DNA of 64,000 nucleotides from Mesaphorura yosii (GCA_009869945.1 WIXG01000048.1:62001-126000); one strand, 5' to 3'. Positions 34,901 to 48,390 are shown, numbered from the stretch's first letter. Numbers and translations: made by a program. The notes: generated by a model not told the origin, from the letters alone.

Positions 34901-37900
34901 TTTGCATGACCGAATTGCTTTGTTTGCATTTCTGGTCTCATGTCATATTACCAGTCTTTCAGGGTCCGTAGTGGTGTGCTTTCAGTATAGAAAACAGTTT
35001 GCAAGGTTTCTGTTGTTGTTCATAACTCATCCTCCTTATTGTTCCTGTTGCTTCAGGCTGGTGGCAAATCCGTTGCATTTCAAGAAGTCATGGCGCTGAA
35101 GGATATTGACTTCGTTCTGGTTTGGGATGGAGCTTCCGAAGCGTGCACGACCTCCCAAGCGATGGAGAAACGACGCGTTTTCGAAAGAAATCTGGAAGAA
35201 GAAGGATTGCTGCTCGAGCGAGAGAAAATGGAATCCAGCAACTTTAACTTCATTAAAATCCATGCTCCGATTGAAGTTCTGAAACGATACTCGGAAATTT
35301 TGAAACTTAGAATGCCAATGAAGGAGGTAATGGCCGCTTATAATAAATTATAACTTTTCCGTCAAGCAAACAAGTTTCGTTCACAGCTGCAAACGCATGC
35401 TTACAGTTATTCCAATTTTTCAGCCAACGAAAAACGTCGTTAAGCAATAAGTGAGTTTTGAGGAAACTTTGATTATAATGCCAAACTTATTGTTACATGA
35501 ATAGTTGCAAGATGATGTTGTCGACAAGATCTTTTCTGCATCCCCTGAGTTCGAGTCTTACAATCAGCACCAGGTTCTTATGAAATACTTTGACCTTTCC
35601 GACTGACTATAATCCGAATAACAATTTGCACTTAAATCCCTATGTAGTCTCTAAGCTTAGTTTCAAAGCCTATCTTTCACACTAATTACAAATTGCTGAT
35701 ACTATGAACAGCACCTGCTCTCTAAACCTTTCCTGCCTTCGATCGTAATTCGTAAAAGTGATGGCCGACTAATCGCGTTTTATCTGTTGGTGAAGGGTAC
35801 CCCTAATTTGGCCTGGAAAGCATGGATGTGAATATCTTATGTGTCCCGAGAGATCAGCTGCCATAGCTAATTTGTCTGCTTCTTGTTGTTTTCATTGTAC
35901 AGGTGGACACCACAATTTCTGACTCAAAGCTGAGTCCGGTAACCAGTTCTGTAGCGGCGTGGAAGAGGAAACTAACGAGCGTATTTCGACTAGACGAGCG
36001 CCTATTCCCGGAAAGAGAGTCAAAGCTTACGGCGGTCTACAGCCGGGACAAAGAATACTTGTGAGATTCAGCTTAGAATTAATTCTTCCAGAACAGCACA
36101 ACGGAAACGTCAATGACTGTTTTGTCGTTTAGGTTTGATGTGGATGAGTCAGAGTTTTTCACAACAAATGTTCGGGGCCGTGTGGTGGACTTCATATTAA
36201 GCAGAAAGAGATACTCGGACGACGAGTTCGACGATTTCGCGTTCGGTATGCATAGACTGTTGAAGGATGGCGCCCTCACAGCAGCGTATCCACTTCACGA
36301 TGTAAGTTCGATTAATTTACTTAATACTAACTAACCAAGTAACTAATGAGTTCACCTTTCATTCTATGCAGGGAGACACGAAGGAGCCTGGCTGTACGAG
36401 AAATATTCTTTACACGGAATGGGCATCCCCCAGAAAATGTTTCAAATACCAACCTTTGGTAATTTTTCGACACGTCGAATGGTCACCAACGCAGTGTTAA
36501 AATTCGTTGCAATTTCAGGATCAAATTCAAGAGTACTTTGGAATCAAAATCGGTCTGTATTTCGCTTGGCTGGGCTACTACACTCGGATGCTAATACCTG
36601 CAGCTATATTCGGCCTTGTTTGCTTTCTTTACGGTTGCTTCACTCTTTCAAGCGACACACTAACGTAAATTTTGAACAAAATCTTTCGCAACAACTTGTG
36701 GACATTAATTCAAGCCTTAAATATTTTTGCATTTGTTTTACAGAAGGGATATATGTAATTATGAGTCCCACAGCGTTCCAATGTGCCCTCTATGCGATAA
36801 AGTCTGCGACTATTGGGATTTAAAAGACACATGCACTTACGCCAAAATTACCTATCTCTTTGATAATGACGCGACCGTCGCCTTTGCTGTGGTTATGTCA
36901 TTCTGGACCGCAGTATTTCTAGAGTTTTGGCTACGATATTCTGCAGAGATTGCTCACAGATGGGATTTGACTGGATACGACTTGGACGACGAGCATCCGC
37001 GACCTGAATACCTGGCGCGTTTGAAGAATAGCAAGAAACGTCGAATCAATGTTGTTACACAAGTGTCCGAGCCTTATGTGCCATTCTGGAAAGTCAAATT
37101 GCCCTACGCAATGTTTAGCGTGTCAATGGTGCTACTGCTGGTGAGTCCTCAATGTCTTCTGTCCGTTTTACTTCTTACAATACTTTTTTCCCTCGCATCT
37201 AGATAAGCTTAGCTGTGGCGGCCGTTGTTGGTGTAATTATTTATCGCCTGGCTGTTTTGGTCGCCTTGAATAAGCTCAATCGCAAAGAAATTCACAGCTG
37301 GAGGTTAGTTTAAAAGTGTTTGACTGGACATAGGTGTTAGTAATTGCTAACACGGATTTCTATCTTATTTTTTCAGCTTAATGATTGTCAATTCCACTGC
37401 CGCACTGATTAACTTGGTGTTCATCTTCTTTTTCAATTGGGTACGTTCTTCACCTTTAAATATTTTAACCAATGACGATTGGTATTTTTATTTAACATCG
37501 ATATCCCAGGTGTATGGATACTTAGCAGAATTCTTGACAAATTTGGAAATGCACCGGACTCAAACTCAATTTGACGACAGTATAACTCTAAAAATGTATT
37601 TACTTCAGTTCATCAATTACTATTCGTCAATATTTTACATTGGTAAATTATTTCATAATTTATGGTTAGGATATAAGGTGAAAGGCTAACAATTAATATT
37701 CTGTCTTCTCCTGAAGCCTTCTTCAAGGGTCGTTTTGTTGGATCACCCGGCAAGTACACAAAGCTCTTTGGATACAGGCAAGAGGAGGTAAGGTTCAAGG
37801 CGAGGTTGCTGGTGCATTAATTTCGTTGATTTACATTGAGCTATTTTTAGTGTGCTCCTGGTGGGTGCATGACCGAACTTTGCATTCAGTTGACAATTAT

Positions 37901-39223
37901 TATGGTTGGCAAACAAGCGATGAACATGGTCACGGAGACTACTATGCCGTACGTTGATTGGCCTATGGCATTTGTTTATGTTCATTCTAAAATTAATTTC
38001 TTTGCAGGATTCTGTGGAAATGGTGGAACCATATGAGAATTATGACAGGAACTAATGAGCACAAAGAAGTCATATTCAACACCCAATGGACTAAAGACCT
38101 CAAATTACTTGAGTGGGGCGATCGGTCCTTGTTTCCAGAATACTTGGAAATGATTCTCCAGTACGGATTTGTTACAATATTCGTAGCCGCCTTCCCGTTG
38201 GCACCTCTCTTTGCTCTTTTCAATAACATTCTGGAGATGCGATTCGATGCCAAAAAATTAATTACGTATTATCGACGTCCAGTTGGGCAACGTGTGAAAG
38301 ATATTGGAATCTGGTATGGTATAATGGACACATTAGGAAAACTTGCTGTTATCTCCAACGTAAGTCGATCAATTCTAGAATCCCTGCATGCAGGGCGCTC
38401 ATACTTCATTTATCTGCGTTTTCTTACGAAGGCCTTTATCATTGCCTTCACATCGAACTTTATTCCAAAAATGGTGTATCGAGCTGACAATGGAGGTTCA
38501 CTGGATGGTTTCTTGGAGCATTCTCTCACCACTTTTAGCACTTCAGAAGAAAATTTTATGCAATACTCAAGACCAGATAGTGACCACTTCGACAATATCA
38601 CTGTGTGCAAGTAAGATACTTGTGAAACTGTGGAAAGATTATAAGAAGCTTTAAGAAACGCTCTCCCTTTCAGGTACCAAGCTTATCGTGGCGAACATTA
38701 CTTACCGGAGGGACAACGGTACCGGAGAACTGAATTCTATTGGAGGTGAGAAGAAGAAAAGAATGATTTCGATTTACTTGAAACCAACTTGAGATGTATT
38801 TTTATGCGGAATGTCTTTTTCAGAGTCTGGATGGCCAGGCTTGCATTTATCGTCGTATTCGAGGTGCGGAAATTTTAATTTAGTTAATTAAAATTTAGAT
38901 TGCCTGATTGTTGAAATGTTATTTTATATTCTTGAATGTAGAATGTTGTGGCGACCTGTGTCATTCTTTTGAGATGGATCATTCCCGACGAACCTGAAGA
39001 TATTCGTAATCAAATTCGACGGGAGACGTACTTGACAAATGAAATCATAATTAAGCACGAAATGCTCAGAGCAAGAGGCGTATCTTTCAAAGGAGACGGT
39101 ACTGGACGAAACCCCAGCAGCGCCACGGAGATGGAAGTATTCCACAATTCTAACTCGCCACAACAAAGGAAGCGCCATCACGGTGCGGACGACAGCTCGG
39201 AAGCAGCAGAGGTGATGGTGTAA
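31931..39223 (+). CDS. Anoctamin (TMEM16 family) channel/scramblase
   Basis: This is a multi-pass membrane protein; the family comprises Ca2+-activated chloride channels and lipid scramblases. Exons are 31931-32461, 35057-35326, (35505-35573 optional), 35903-36060, 36133-36301, 36372-36458, 36519-36664, 36744-37140, 37203-37303, 37377-37440, 37510-37642, 37717-37787, 37851-37948, 38008-38359, 38432-38610, 38674-38745, 38824-38863 and 38942-39223. Length is 1049 residues, or 1072 with the optional exon. An unconserved Ser-rich N-terminus precedes the dimerisation domain ([48 protein letters not shown]). Family blocks follow: [42 protein letters not shown]-type [49 protein letters not shown] and [12 protein letters not shown]. 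The last contains the Glu and Asp that coordinate Ca2+ in TMEM16A helix 8. It most resembles the ANO1-6 side of the family; the subtype is not resolved. ATTAAA follows at 39355. Confidence 0.95.
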
Positions 39224-40730
39224 TTGCGTAATCACACGGTGCAAGTATTCCACTTGCGATATGTAATCTGTAATATTCACTGAAGGTCACAATGATCTGC
39301 AGACTGATCTTTCAAACAAAACTCGAAGCCATCCTTATTATTTGTACTTTACTCATTAAAATACCCAGAACTGAGTGTTCAATATTGTGCCAGGATGAAG
39401 CGTGCGCGTTTTATGTTCGTGATACTTAATCCCAGGTGCTTGTTACTTATTACAACCAGTGATCTAGTAGGTGCAGGTCGAGGACTTTCATGTTGGACAT
39501 GTGTTAAGTACCATATTGTGTTAAATATCCATAATTAACGCGAATGAATTGCATCTATTAATAAAAACTACTAAAGCAATTATCACGATCTTTTATCACT
39601 AATTTCACTAAGGCATTACTTGTGCTCCTATGTTTACATTTTTCTGATTTGACTGATTTCTAAATCATTGGATCTGTTGCGCGAAATAATGTTGATTTAA
39701 AGATCTCTTTAATAATTGAGGCAATTTACTGTTTACATTGTGAAATCCTAAGTCTGATAATCATAGAAGTAACCTTTACCGATGAATTTGGTACAATCAC
39801 TATCACGTTCCCTTATTACCGTAAGAAAGTACTGATACTTTATCATTTGTAATGTAGTTTTACTGACTGAATCAGCACAGGCGATTTTCTCTGAGATGTT
39901 GTGGCGAAACTCGAGCTATGACGTTATGCAATACGTTTTGGTTGGGACGATAATTACTATTGAACTAAAGTAGCTTGACCATTATTTCATAAAGTCGTTG
40001 TGCTATTAGATGACAAAACTAAATCTAGAGCGTGTAATTCATAAATCGTCTCATTTACATGTGATTTTATGCAATGAAACTTATTACAATCATGTTGTTA
40101 ACTGTCGAACATTGGTTTGAATTGTTGCTTAATCGAATAAAGCCTAGTCCAATTTTACAATCACAGTCTAAAGTGCTCCGGAAAACACGCGGATATTTCC
40201 AAGGGTGTTTGTGTGCGTCGAAGGCTTGGATTCATTTGCCGACAATAAAATCCTTGTGTCCCAGTTTTGATACTGCATTTACTGCTGTACTGAACTCAAT
40301 ACAAGACACAAGGTGACGGAGAGAAAGAAATAGGTGGAGAAAACCACGCAAATTCATAATCAACTCTGCAAAAGGCATAAATTGCTGTGGAACAGTTTCG
40401 TTGAAACGCTTAAAACGAGCCGATCTTGCGGACTCAATTATGTTCACTTCTCACGCAAGATTTTGCAGTGCAGCCTTCAACCATTTGCTCCTTTGGGGAA
40501 TTTTCATTCTGTAATCAACAGCTCAACGATATATTGTAAGAATTTGACCTGCATTTAGAAATGTGGACCAGAGTCTTGCGACTTCCACTTGCTGGATATG
40601 AGCTGACCCAGTCTCCTTTCTAATTTTATATTTTGTTTGGCTTTATAAGCAAGTCGCACAAAAGACCCTTGTTAAGGAAAACCAGCATATGTGTTCAACA
40701 CCTTGATCAGTGAACGACGAAATGGTCTTG
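39224..40730. other. Anoctamin 3' UTR and intergenic stretch
   Basis: A polyadenylation variant ATTAAA lies at 39355-39360, 132 bp after the anoctamin stop. Beyond it I see AT-rich sequence with no supported exon. Confidence 0.4.
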
Positions 40731-40734
40731 CAAG

Positions 40735-41000
40735 GCGCAGAAGAAAATCAATACCTCCGATAGGCTTCCTCAGACGAGTCACAAAATGTTAAAAACCACT
40801 CGCTTCCTGGTTGGCCCAGGGCATGTTGAAACACCATTTGCTTCAACAGTAGAATACCCAACAGTAGTAGGAATAGTTAAAACCCCATTTGTTTTCCCAG
40901 TTAACCCGATGAGGTATTGAAGCACAATTGCCCCTCCAAGTAGCCGTGGAAGCGTTGAAATATCAATTTTTCTTCCTCAGTTTACCCAATAAAACATGCG
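40735..41000. repeat. Degenerate tandem repeat, unit about 40 bp
   Basis: About six and a half diverged units are aligned by a shared end (TCAGT, CAAGT or CTGGT) and a following TTACCC/TAACCC/TGGCCC start. A middle of the type GTTGAAACACCATTTGCTTC recurs in each. Approximate unit starts are 40735, 40773, 40812, 40851, 40902, 40942 and a partial at 40982; the unit at 40851 is about 11 bp longer. The copies are too diverged to be a recent microsatellite expansion. Confidence 0.6.
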
Positions 41001-41502
41001 GTGGAACGAATGATTGAAATTTTATTCAATTGTGTTAAATTATTAGTTAATAAATTAGTTGAAATCTAGTTGGAGTAAATAAATAGTGAATGAGTCAATG
41101 TTCCAGGCGCTATTCATTTCATTCAGGATTCGCGATCTCTTTGTTTCATCGATTGGTTCGGAAAGCTGGAAAAACAACTCGCGGCAGAAATGAAAGACTG
41201 CCAGTTAAAGTTGAAAATTGTACGTTAGGAAGCTCTAACTTCCCTTCTTAGTTTTTAGTTACTAAATAAATACAAGATTTACAATTATTATGAAGAAGTC
41301 TAAGCATGTAAATCCAAATCTGTTAATCTTAAAGGTAGTGTAGTGCCGGCCGAAGTTGGAAATGTGGTTTGGCTCAACTGCGTCTTAATTTGGCTCCTGC
41401 TTAATTTTGACCGTAGATCCGAGCATTTACTGCAAATTTGGGCACTGAGGATCACTGGTAAGTTTTGCTCATCTGCCGAGCAGGCAGCTTTGTATGATTC
41501 AT

Positions 41503-44006
41503 TTAACCGGACGTGGACATGCATGGGTTTTGTCGGTAGTAAAGGAAGAAGCCTCCGCCTACGTCCAGTTCGTTTGTACGCACAGACACAATGAATGGTC
41601 CATTACTGAGATCTGTCGCAGATTAGAAAGAACGTATACATGAAGTGGGCGTCACACCTAATTCGTACTCAAAAGATAGGCTTACCTGACACTGGAGCAT
41701 CCTCAATTAGACGAACGTTTGTTGTCGCGTCGTTGAATCTCTCACCGCACAAGCGATAGCCATTGATCACAAGAAAATCATACGGACAGTCACGGACTCC
41801 AATTCCAGCCTGACCGCCGGGTATCACTAGCTGGCCGTTGTCTTAGAAAGATAAAGTAGATGTTTATAGATAATTCGTAAATGTGGAAGGAGAGTAGCCT
41901 GCACCAATTGCATACCATTTGCGTTGACTACTTGGAAGGGCATGTAGGTGCCGTCGGGGGCACTATTGGTGAAAGTCAAAGTACAGAAACCCGGTTCTTT
42001 CCGAATGCATATGGCATAGTTCAAGTTGTTCTAGATGCGAAAATACTTAATCATGGTCAATGCTCCAGTCGCTCTAAGCACGACACAGAAAATTACGTTA
42101 CCAGATATTGTGGGGAAGATGCTGAGACGTAATTAAAACTCGAGATGCTTCCCATCACACCTGCAAGAGGCACAGATAACGGCGGATCATCATTATATGC
42201 ACACGTAGCGTAGCGAAAGCAGATAAGTCGATAGAGAGACTTAAAGAATTTTCATGAGCACCTGTGTGATATTGAAGACAATTTGTTGGTGCGCTGCTAG
42301 AACTTGCGAATTCAACTTGGGTTATTCGAATACTCCAGCTCCTGTCCCCAACGCCTGTTGTCAGAACCGACAATTGAATGCCAGTCGAACTGTCTTCAGT
42401 TTCCACGTACACTACAAATAGCCGTCAATTATCCTTGACTGATCATGGGCAACGACGCCTTGTCACGGTATAATGGTATTCGGCAATTGACATACAATGA
42501 GTTCCGTTATTTTCTCCGCAAAGGATGGGCAGGACATCGTTCGTATTTTGCCCGGAAATAATGAATCGATCTAGCTCGCAGCTACCGGCATTGGGCGGAA
42601 GAATCTGTAGCCCAAAGATTCATGAAAAATCATTAAATCATTGCCCCCAATGCACTTCAAAAGCTTACCGAAAAGATGTGAAAATCCAGGCGCATTTGCT
42701 TAACTGCCGGAGAAATTTTCTGCACTTGAAGTGAACACGTGTTGAGGTTGTTCGAGTTGAATACCATACCGCTGTCGACGAAATATGTTCCATTCATCGT
42801 GGTGGTTTGCCCACAAGTATTTTGAACTGAAAGAAAGACAAATTTCACGCGTTAAAGTTTGATCATGATCTAATTAAGAATGAATTCAATATGGATTGTG
42901 TCTTACAGACGCAGCAAACGCCCAATCCGCTTGCACAGGAATTGGCCGCTGTTCCACCCATTGTTGTACATTCACGTGAGTGATAACATGTGCCGTTTCG
43001 GCCGGAAGTGGAAACACACGGCGTGTTTGGGAATCGAACAAGAGTGAATAATTTCATGACTGCGAATAAAGAGGCAAAATTGAAGTAAGTTTCGTTCGGC
43101 AAAGTTTTCATTTTTCGTATTGGTGGACATCATAATTACTCTCTCAGTGATCTAAAAGTGGTCAACTGTAGCACACTTACATCTGCTAATATTGTTGTCG
43201 AATGTGATAGATGAAAGACTCAAAGGAGCCGCCGCTGTGACTGTAGGGACGGACTTGAGGTACGGAGTCCGAGTATTGTTGGCCATTTCCGCGTCAATTC
43301 TGCGGGTGGTTGAGAATCTTGTCCAGAGCCACGATGGGAACAGTACTTGTCTTGCCAGTTGTCCCAGTGTGATTGTCGGGCGCGGGACTGCGGATCCCAT
43401 AGCTTGCATTGGGACGACAGACGTTTGATTGAGTTTGTAAGCAATGATGCGTCCTTCCGTGTTATTCGTCGAAGTCACATTAAACTGTTGCTTTTGGGAG
43501 TATTTGTTCGACGCCTTTATTTGGTGCCCTTGGGTTTGATCTTTGACAGGTACTGGTTTCCAGATTGGCTTCGTAGGATACAAATTCTTGAGCTTCTCCG
43601 GCTTTTGACCCTGAAGTTGCTCGTTGTTTGTTTTATTCCTATCTCGGGACTCGGTCTGTTGCAGTACACTTCCGGTCCGTGATTCAAAACCATCCACGAA
43701 TCTCTTGGCATGAATGCATTCGGCAGTACCCTCGATGCACGGTAACGCTGATCTCGTGATGAATGGCGGCGGGTGCGGCCGATGCGGGTCATCGGGGAAT
43801 TTGATTCTCGTGTTTGCCCCTTCGCGTGCTTGTGATGTTGAATTGAACTTGTTGAACGAGTACAGCTTGGACTGTCTTCTCCATGGCTCCTGTCCCTGCT
43901 CCAGGGATGATTCGCTCCACCAAGGCTCTGACTGTGGTCGTGGTTGTGCTTGCAAGGCGAGGACGAAGAAGCACACGAACAAAGTGCTGCTGGTCAGCCA
44001 CTTCAT
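41503..44006 (-). CDS. Secreted clip-like plus tandem CUB domain protein
   Basis: This is a secreted extracellular protein of a widespread arthropod CUB family with unknown biochemical role. Minus-strand exons are 43181-44006, 42907-43059, 42669-42826, 42496-42604, 42262-42411, 42102-42160, 41916-42030, 41686-41841 and 41503-41612, for 611 residues in consistent phase. A signal peptide begins MKWLTSSTLFVCFFVLALQA. A long polar, Pro/Gln-rich, probably disordered region fills residues 20-275. A six-cysteine module then follows (C-x9-C-x5-C-x10-C-x6-CC; NGTCYHSREC and GVCC visible). The first CUB-like domain runs from NTCGQTTTMNGTYF. The second holds AICIRKEPGFCTLTFTNSAP, DCPYDFLVING and GGGFFLYYRQNPC near the C-terminus. 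The big N-terminal extension is unusual for the CUB part alone. No protease catalytic domain is present. Confidence 0.85.
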
Positions 44007-44009
44007 TTT

Positions 44010-46460
44010 CCATAAGACAAGGCAGGTGAGGACACGTCAGGACCAAACGACGGACGGATAGTCACTAATTATGAAACAGTTGTTCTGTGTCAGACTGAGC
44101 TTCGAAGCACAAATTAGCTTTCATACGAAACACTCAGGACGCACCATTCAAAGTTTGCGAATGCGGCTGAACTTGAATTAGAATATGAATCCGAATAGGC
44201 AATTAGGCCCAAGCCAAGCAAACAGTTCCGAAAAGATCCTCAGCACGAGTGCGAGTTCACGAAAACTGAAAAGGAATGCTAAAATCTGTTTCTGATTCCC
44301 TCAGAATTCACATTCACGAAGGTTAATGTCAGTCTCGGTGTTGGGGCTTGGCTTTGTTGCAAAATTAAGGAAACGCGTCTTTATTTGCATTTAACAATGA
44401 CAAGCATATATGCGTAAGACTCTCGCTACGAGTATGATTTCTTCATTTCAAGACTTGAATGTCGAATAAAATGGGTTAAAGTTTATACAATCTCATCACT
44501 CATGCCATGACTCTGCTTCAGAGTCTATTATTGTCATGTACAGCGTGTATTGTGCCTCAAGTCATACCGTAAAGTAATGAAGACAGTTTTCTTTTATGAT
44601 TCACACGAAAACAGATGTACGAAGCTGTCGTACTTCACAACAACACGATATTATTCTCTTTTCTTTTCAAAGTCAAGTTCGTTTTCCATTCTAATAGTTT
44701 TACGCTCTTGGCGTTTGACGTGCGTTGCGTTGATCCAATTTCAGCAGACTCATTTTGTAGTTAGCGAAATTGAATTAAAGAATTGAGATCAGGCGAAGGA
44801 GAAACCATGTAATTGTCGCGGTGTCTCTTTTGAATGTGAGAGTGTGTCATGTCAGAAGCCCCTCAATCATGAAGACATCAAATGTGCGTGTGAGTGTGGA
44901 AAAGGCGTTTTGCAAATGCACTAAAATTAATCCAAGTGTGTCACATGCTTTTGCTCATGATTCATGATTTCTTCCTGCGTACGAATTCCTTAAACCTCGA
45001 ATGTGTGACGGTTTCACATTCCTAGAAATGACCTGTCAAGCATGTCATTACGGGCGATGCTTGAATTAGTTCTCTCAGAGTTAATTTCATTTAATTATAT
45101 GCCTCATGATTTCCTTCGTCTTCTTAAAACCTTCATCGCCTCACTTACGCTTGTGAATTTTCGTATCATCCCGGCATAGAATCATCAATCATAATTCCTG
45201 CGATCACTCGCCGTTTCATTAAATTTAGCACTTCTGCTCAACGTTCAGCACGCCCCCAAGAATGTGGGGAATTTTAGTGCGCTTATGTCGTGCCTGCGTA
45301 GGGCAATTTTAGCCAAGAATTTGCACAAATTGGACTTTTTGGTGTCTTTATAGTTCTGCATAGTGGAATAGTCCGAATGAGAAATCGAATTTCACTGAGT
45401 TATGTTAGGAGTGTAAGGTGAAACACTTTCCAAGAAAATCTGCCGTCGCCAATTGAAGGACACGAACTGTTGTTTTGCGTGTGTGTTTCGCATTCGAAAA
45501 GAAGAATGCTAGCAGTCTTGTGCTTGGCGACAATCAGAAGGATCTTTCAATGAGCTGTTTCAGAATGTAAATGAGGCCAGACTCCTTCTGTGGGTGCCTG
45601 CGTGGTATAATTAACGTTAGTGAACTACCTATTGAAATGTACATTTCCGAGGAACAATTAAAATCGAATACAATATGCCATACCTTTGCGTACGTGGTCC
45701 CAAAGATGTGATTTGGCACGTTTGCTTTCCTGCAATAACGTAATTAATAACGGAACGGACTTGGGGTTAACTGAAATTCAATGTCAACTTCATTTGGGCG
45801 ATGAAGGCATAATTTGCTTCATGACCTAACTCGGGCGCGGACTCCGGCCTTCATTTTATGATTGCGATTTCTTTAAGCAGGGAAACTCCTAAATTCGAGT
45901 TTTAAGGAGCAGCCATACTCAAGGCCGGCGTAAACGCTAGTGTAGCATTAAAATTTACAATATCCGTCTTACACGAGTAATGAGTTCGTGTTCTGACGAC
46001 TTGGCTTGTTATATTGACACGAATATTGTGCAAGGACTCAGGATCTTGTTCAAGGTAGGATGATGATTGAACTGAGTCCGAGAAAGGCGAGTTTCGTGCG
46101 GGTTTCTTTCACACCGTGCCATGTCCAGAGAACGCTTGACAAAGAAACTGCTCCACAAAGGAAAGGAAATGCTAGCAATATTCCAATAAAGCACATTATG
46201 CGCGAGACTCGTTTGTAGTGCGAGACTTGACTCACTGACGCGTCGCTGCGACTTTCTTTGAGTTTCATTATTATGACACGACATAAGACGGCTGCAACAA
46301 AGTGCTGGAGGGTTTGCCTCACTGTTTCATTATTCGTGTGTGACATGGTCAAGGTAATCGAATGGTAGAAGGCTGTGATTGATTGGAATTTGTCCAGTAA
46401 TGAATCGTACGTGTAGAGCATTGTTCTGTCGACCTTCTGCACTCTAACCTCTGAATGCTT
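44010..46460. other. Intergenic stretch between two divergent genes
   Basis: It should carry the promoter of the CUB gene at its left end and a 5' leader of BORCS5 at its right end. An acceptor-like TTTCGCAG at 46459-46466 suggests a spliced BORCS5 leader. No coding exon is supported in between. Confidence 0.4.
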
Positions 46461-46477
46461 TCGCAGGTGGTAATTTA

Positions 46478-47398
46478 ATGGGCTCGGATCAAAGCTCACA
46501 GCATGGTCGCTCCAAAAGTCGTGGCAAAAATCCCAAGAGGTCTCAGTCGGCCGGAAGTGACAATGGTCGATCCGGAGCTTTGTTCAATTCGTCTCCAAGA
46601 CACAGCATTTGCTCCGACTCAGACATTCCCTACATTTCGTACGCCACCACAAGACCCATCAGCGATGGTAAACAAAAAACGATGTGACTGCTACGCATTT
46701 GTAGATGCTTGACCTTCAATAATTGTGATTTCTGGTAATAAATTGCAGATCCTCCAGATCGTAAATCAAAGTGGATGGATGTCAAGCCAAAGACTCGTGA
46801 CAAACATATTAATAGGGAGAAGCGAGACCTGAAAGCCAAGAGCGTTGGAAACATCGTCGTGGTCAAGGCGGCGGCCGAAGCCCCGACGATCGAGAATAAC
46901 CCGTTGTACCGTCGTCTCTTGGTATGGCCTTACTTACTTCCGCGTTAATGTTTACTCACAGGACATTAATTAACCCCTCGGATCTATTACCAGGAAATCC
47001 CCCCGTTTGCTCCTGTGATTCGAGGCAGTCTGAAGGTTCCGTGGACGACGGATCCCGAGATTGCGGAAAAGATTGACACACGATCTCTAGTTCACATTGG
47101 GTACTACTTCGAGAAGCGCCTGCTCACGCATTCACGTGCCATTGACAAACAGCAGACCAAATTATGCGAAATGGTGGAGGCGACCGAGACCAACGTCCGA
47201 TCCATCGTATCGGCGTACACTGAGCTCCAGAAGCGGTTCGCCCGGTGTGCGGAAAAGCTGAGCAAAATTAACGAGCTGTCCCACAGTCTAACCAAATGTC
47301 ATTATACACTGAATCAAGCGCTAGAATCCATCGACCTGCTAAACAATTTGCTGCCTTCCGAAGATCGTTTGGAACCATTCGTCTGGACGACCGGCTAG
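46478..47398 (+). CDS. BORCS5: BLOC-1-related complex subunit 5 (myrlysin)
   Basis: This is a subunit of BORC, which recruits Arl8 to lysosomes and promotes their outward movement along microtubules. Exons are 46478-46667, 46749-46921 and 46994-47398, giving 255 residues (human about 196). It begins MGSDQSSQ, matching the N-myristoylation consensus of the family (Gly2, Ser6). A Ser/Arg/Lys-rich extension of about 60 residues follows, then the conserved NIVVV segment and LLEIPPFAPVIRGSL. The rest is helical coiled coil (TELQKRFARCAEKLSKINEL) ending NNLLPSEDRLEPF. The N-terminal insertion is longer than in vertebrates. AATAAA follows at 47609-47614. Confidence 0.92.
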
Positions 47399-47608
47399 CA
47401 GTTTATTTTTTCGTGACATCCACGAACAAGCATTTATTCCTAATTAACCAATGATCTCAACTCTTCCTACAATGATCTCCTACCTTCTAGTCAAACATAC
47501 TTCATAATAGTACTGGCTCTATTAAGTTGACCTCCTGTTTTACCTTGAATTTGTCATTTATTGTTAAAGCCCATTTTGAGGTGAGAGTACGAGGTGAGTG
47601 TTGGAATG

Positions 47609-47614
47609 AATAAA
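47609..47614 (+). terminator. Polyadenylation signal for BORCS5
   Basis: An AATAAA hexamer lies 211 bp after the BORCS5 stop, and no other supported gene precedes it. Confidence 0.5.
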
Positions 47615-47619
47615 TTACT

Positions 47620-48390
47620 CCAATTTATGAACCCTTGTCAACTGTTTATGACTTGTGTTGGAATTACGTTTCTGGATCGTGCCTTCAAATAGTTTGTAGG
47701 CCAGTCGAATCGTGTCAAACGTTTATCGTGTTGCGTAATAGGCACTTGAGACGAAAGTAACTTTCTGGCAGTGTTTCGCAGGTCGCATGACTCCAACCCA
47801 GAAGGCCATTGTACAAATGTATTTAATTTATGCTTCATGTACACAACTCACAGAAATTCCTTACCAGATTTACTCTCGTCCCTCACTGCATTCAGCTCAG
47901 AGAAAGTCATTAAGATTAATCTTTTCCTACAACCATGGAGAATTATGTCCCACGTAAGGAGTGCGTGTAAAGCATGGCAAGGCAGGCTGTCACAAATACG
48001 GCCGCTTGCTTCGCCAACATGCGAACCTTCCATTTCCTCCTTACACTCGCCTTAGAATGCGCTGCTCACATGTATTGATCCAGACCTCGCGTATATGGAA
48101 CTTGAGGACAAACGAAGCGTTATGAATTTTATGGAGTCTGTGAGAATAATAAAAATTTGCCCATACTCAGGGTAGTTATTACGAGATCGACCAGCCCTCA
48201 CAATGCACATGTGTAGGTCACGTTAAATAATAACACAGGACCCAACACGGCACAAAATAGGGACGGGCCATGAGTAGGCAGAGAACTGATTTCTTCACAC
48301 GATGAATGAGATTTTATGGGCTCCAGCCAAACTCAAATCAGAGCCAAGCCAAAAGGAACGTTTCGCGTTTCGCAATGATTTGGGCGTCCT
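47620..48390. other. Intergenic stretch between BORCS5 and the CCDC169-like gene
   Basis: No exon or repeat could be supported here. Confidence 0.4.

Noticed and set aside
35545-35575. GAGTTCGAGTCTT resembling a tRNA box B
   Set aside because: The stem does not pair; the sequence fits better as part of the possible anoctamin cassette exon.
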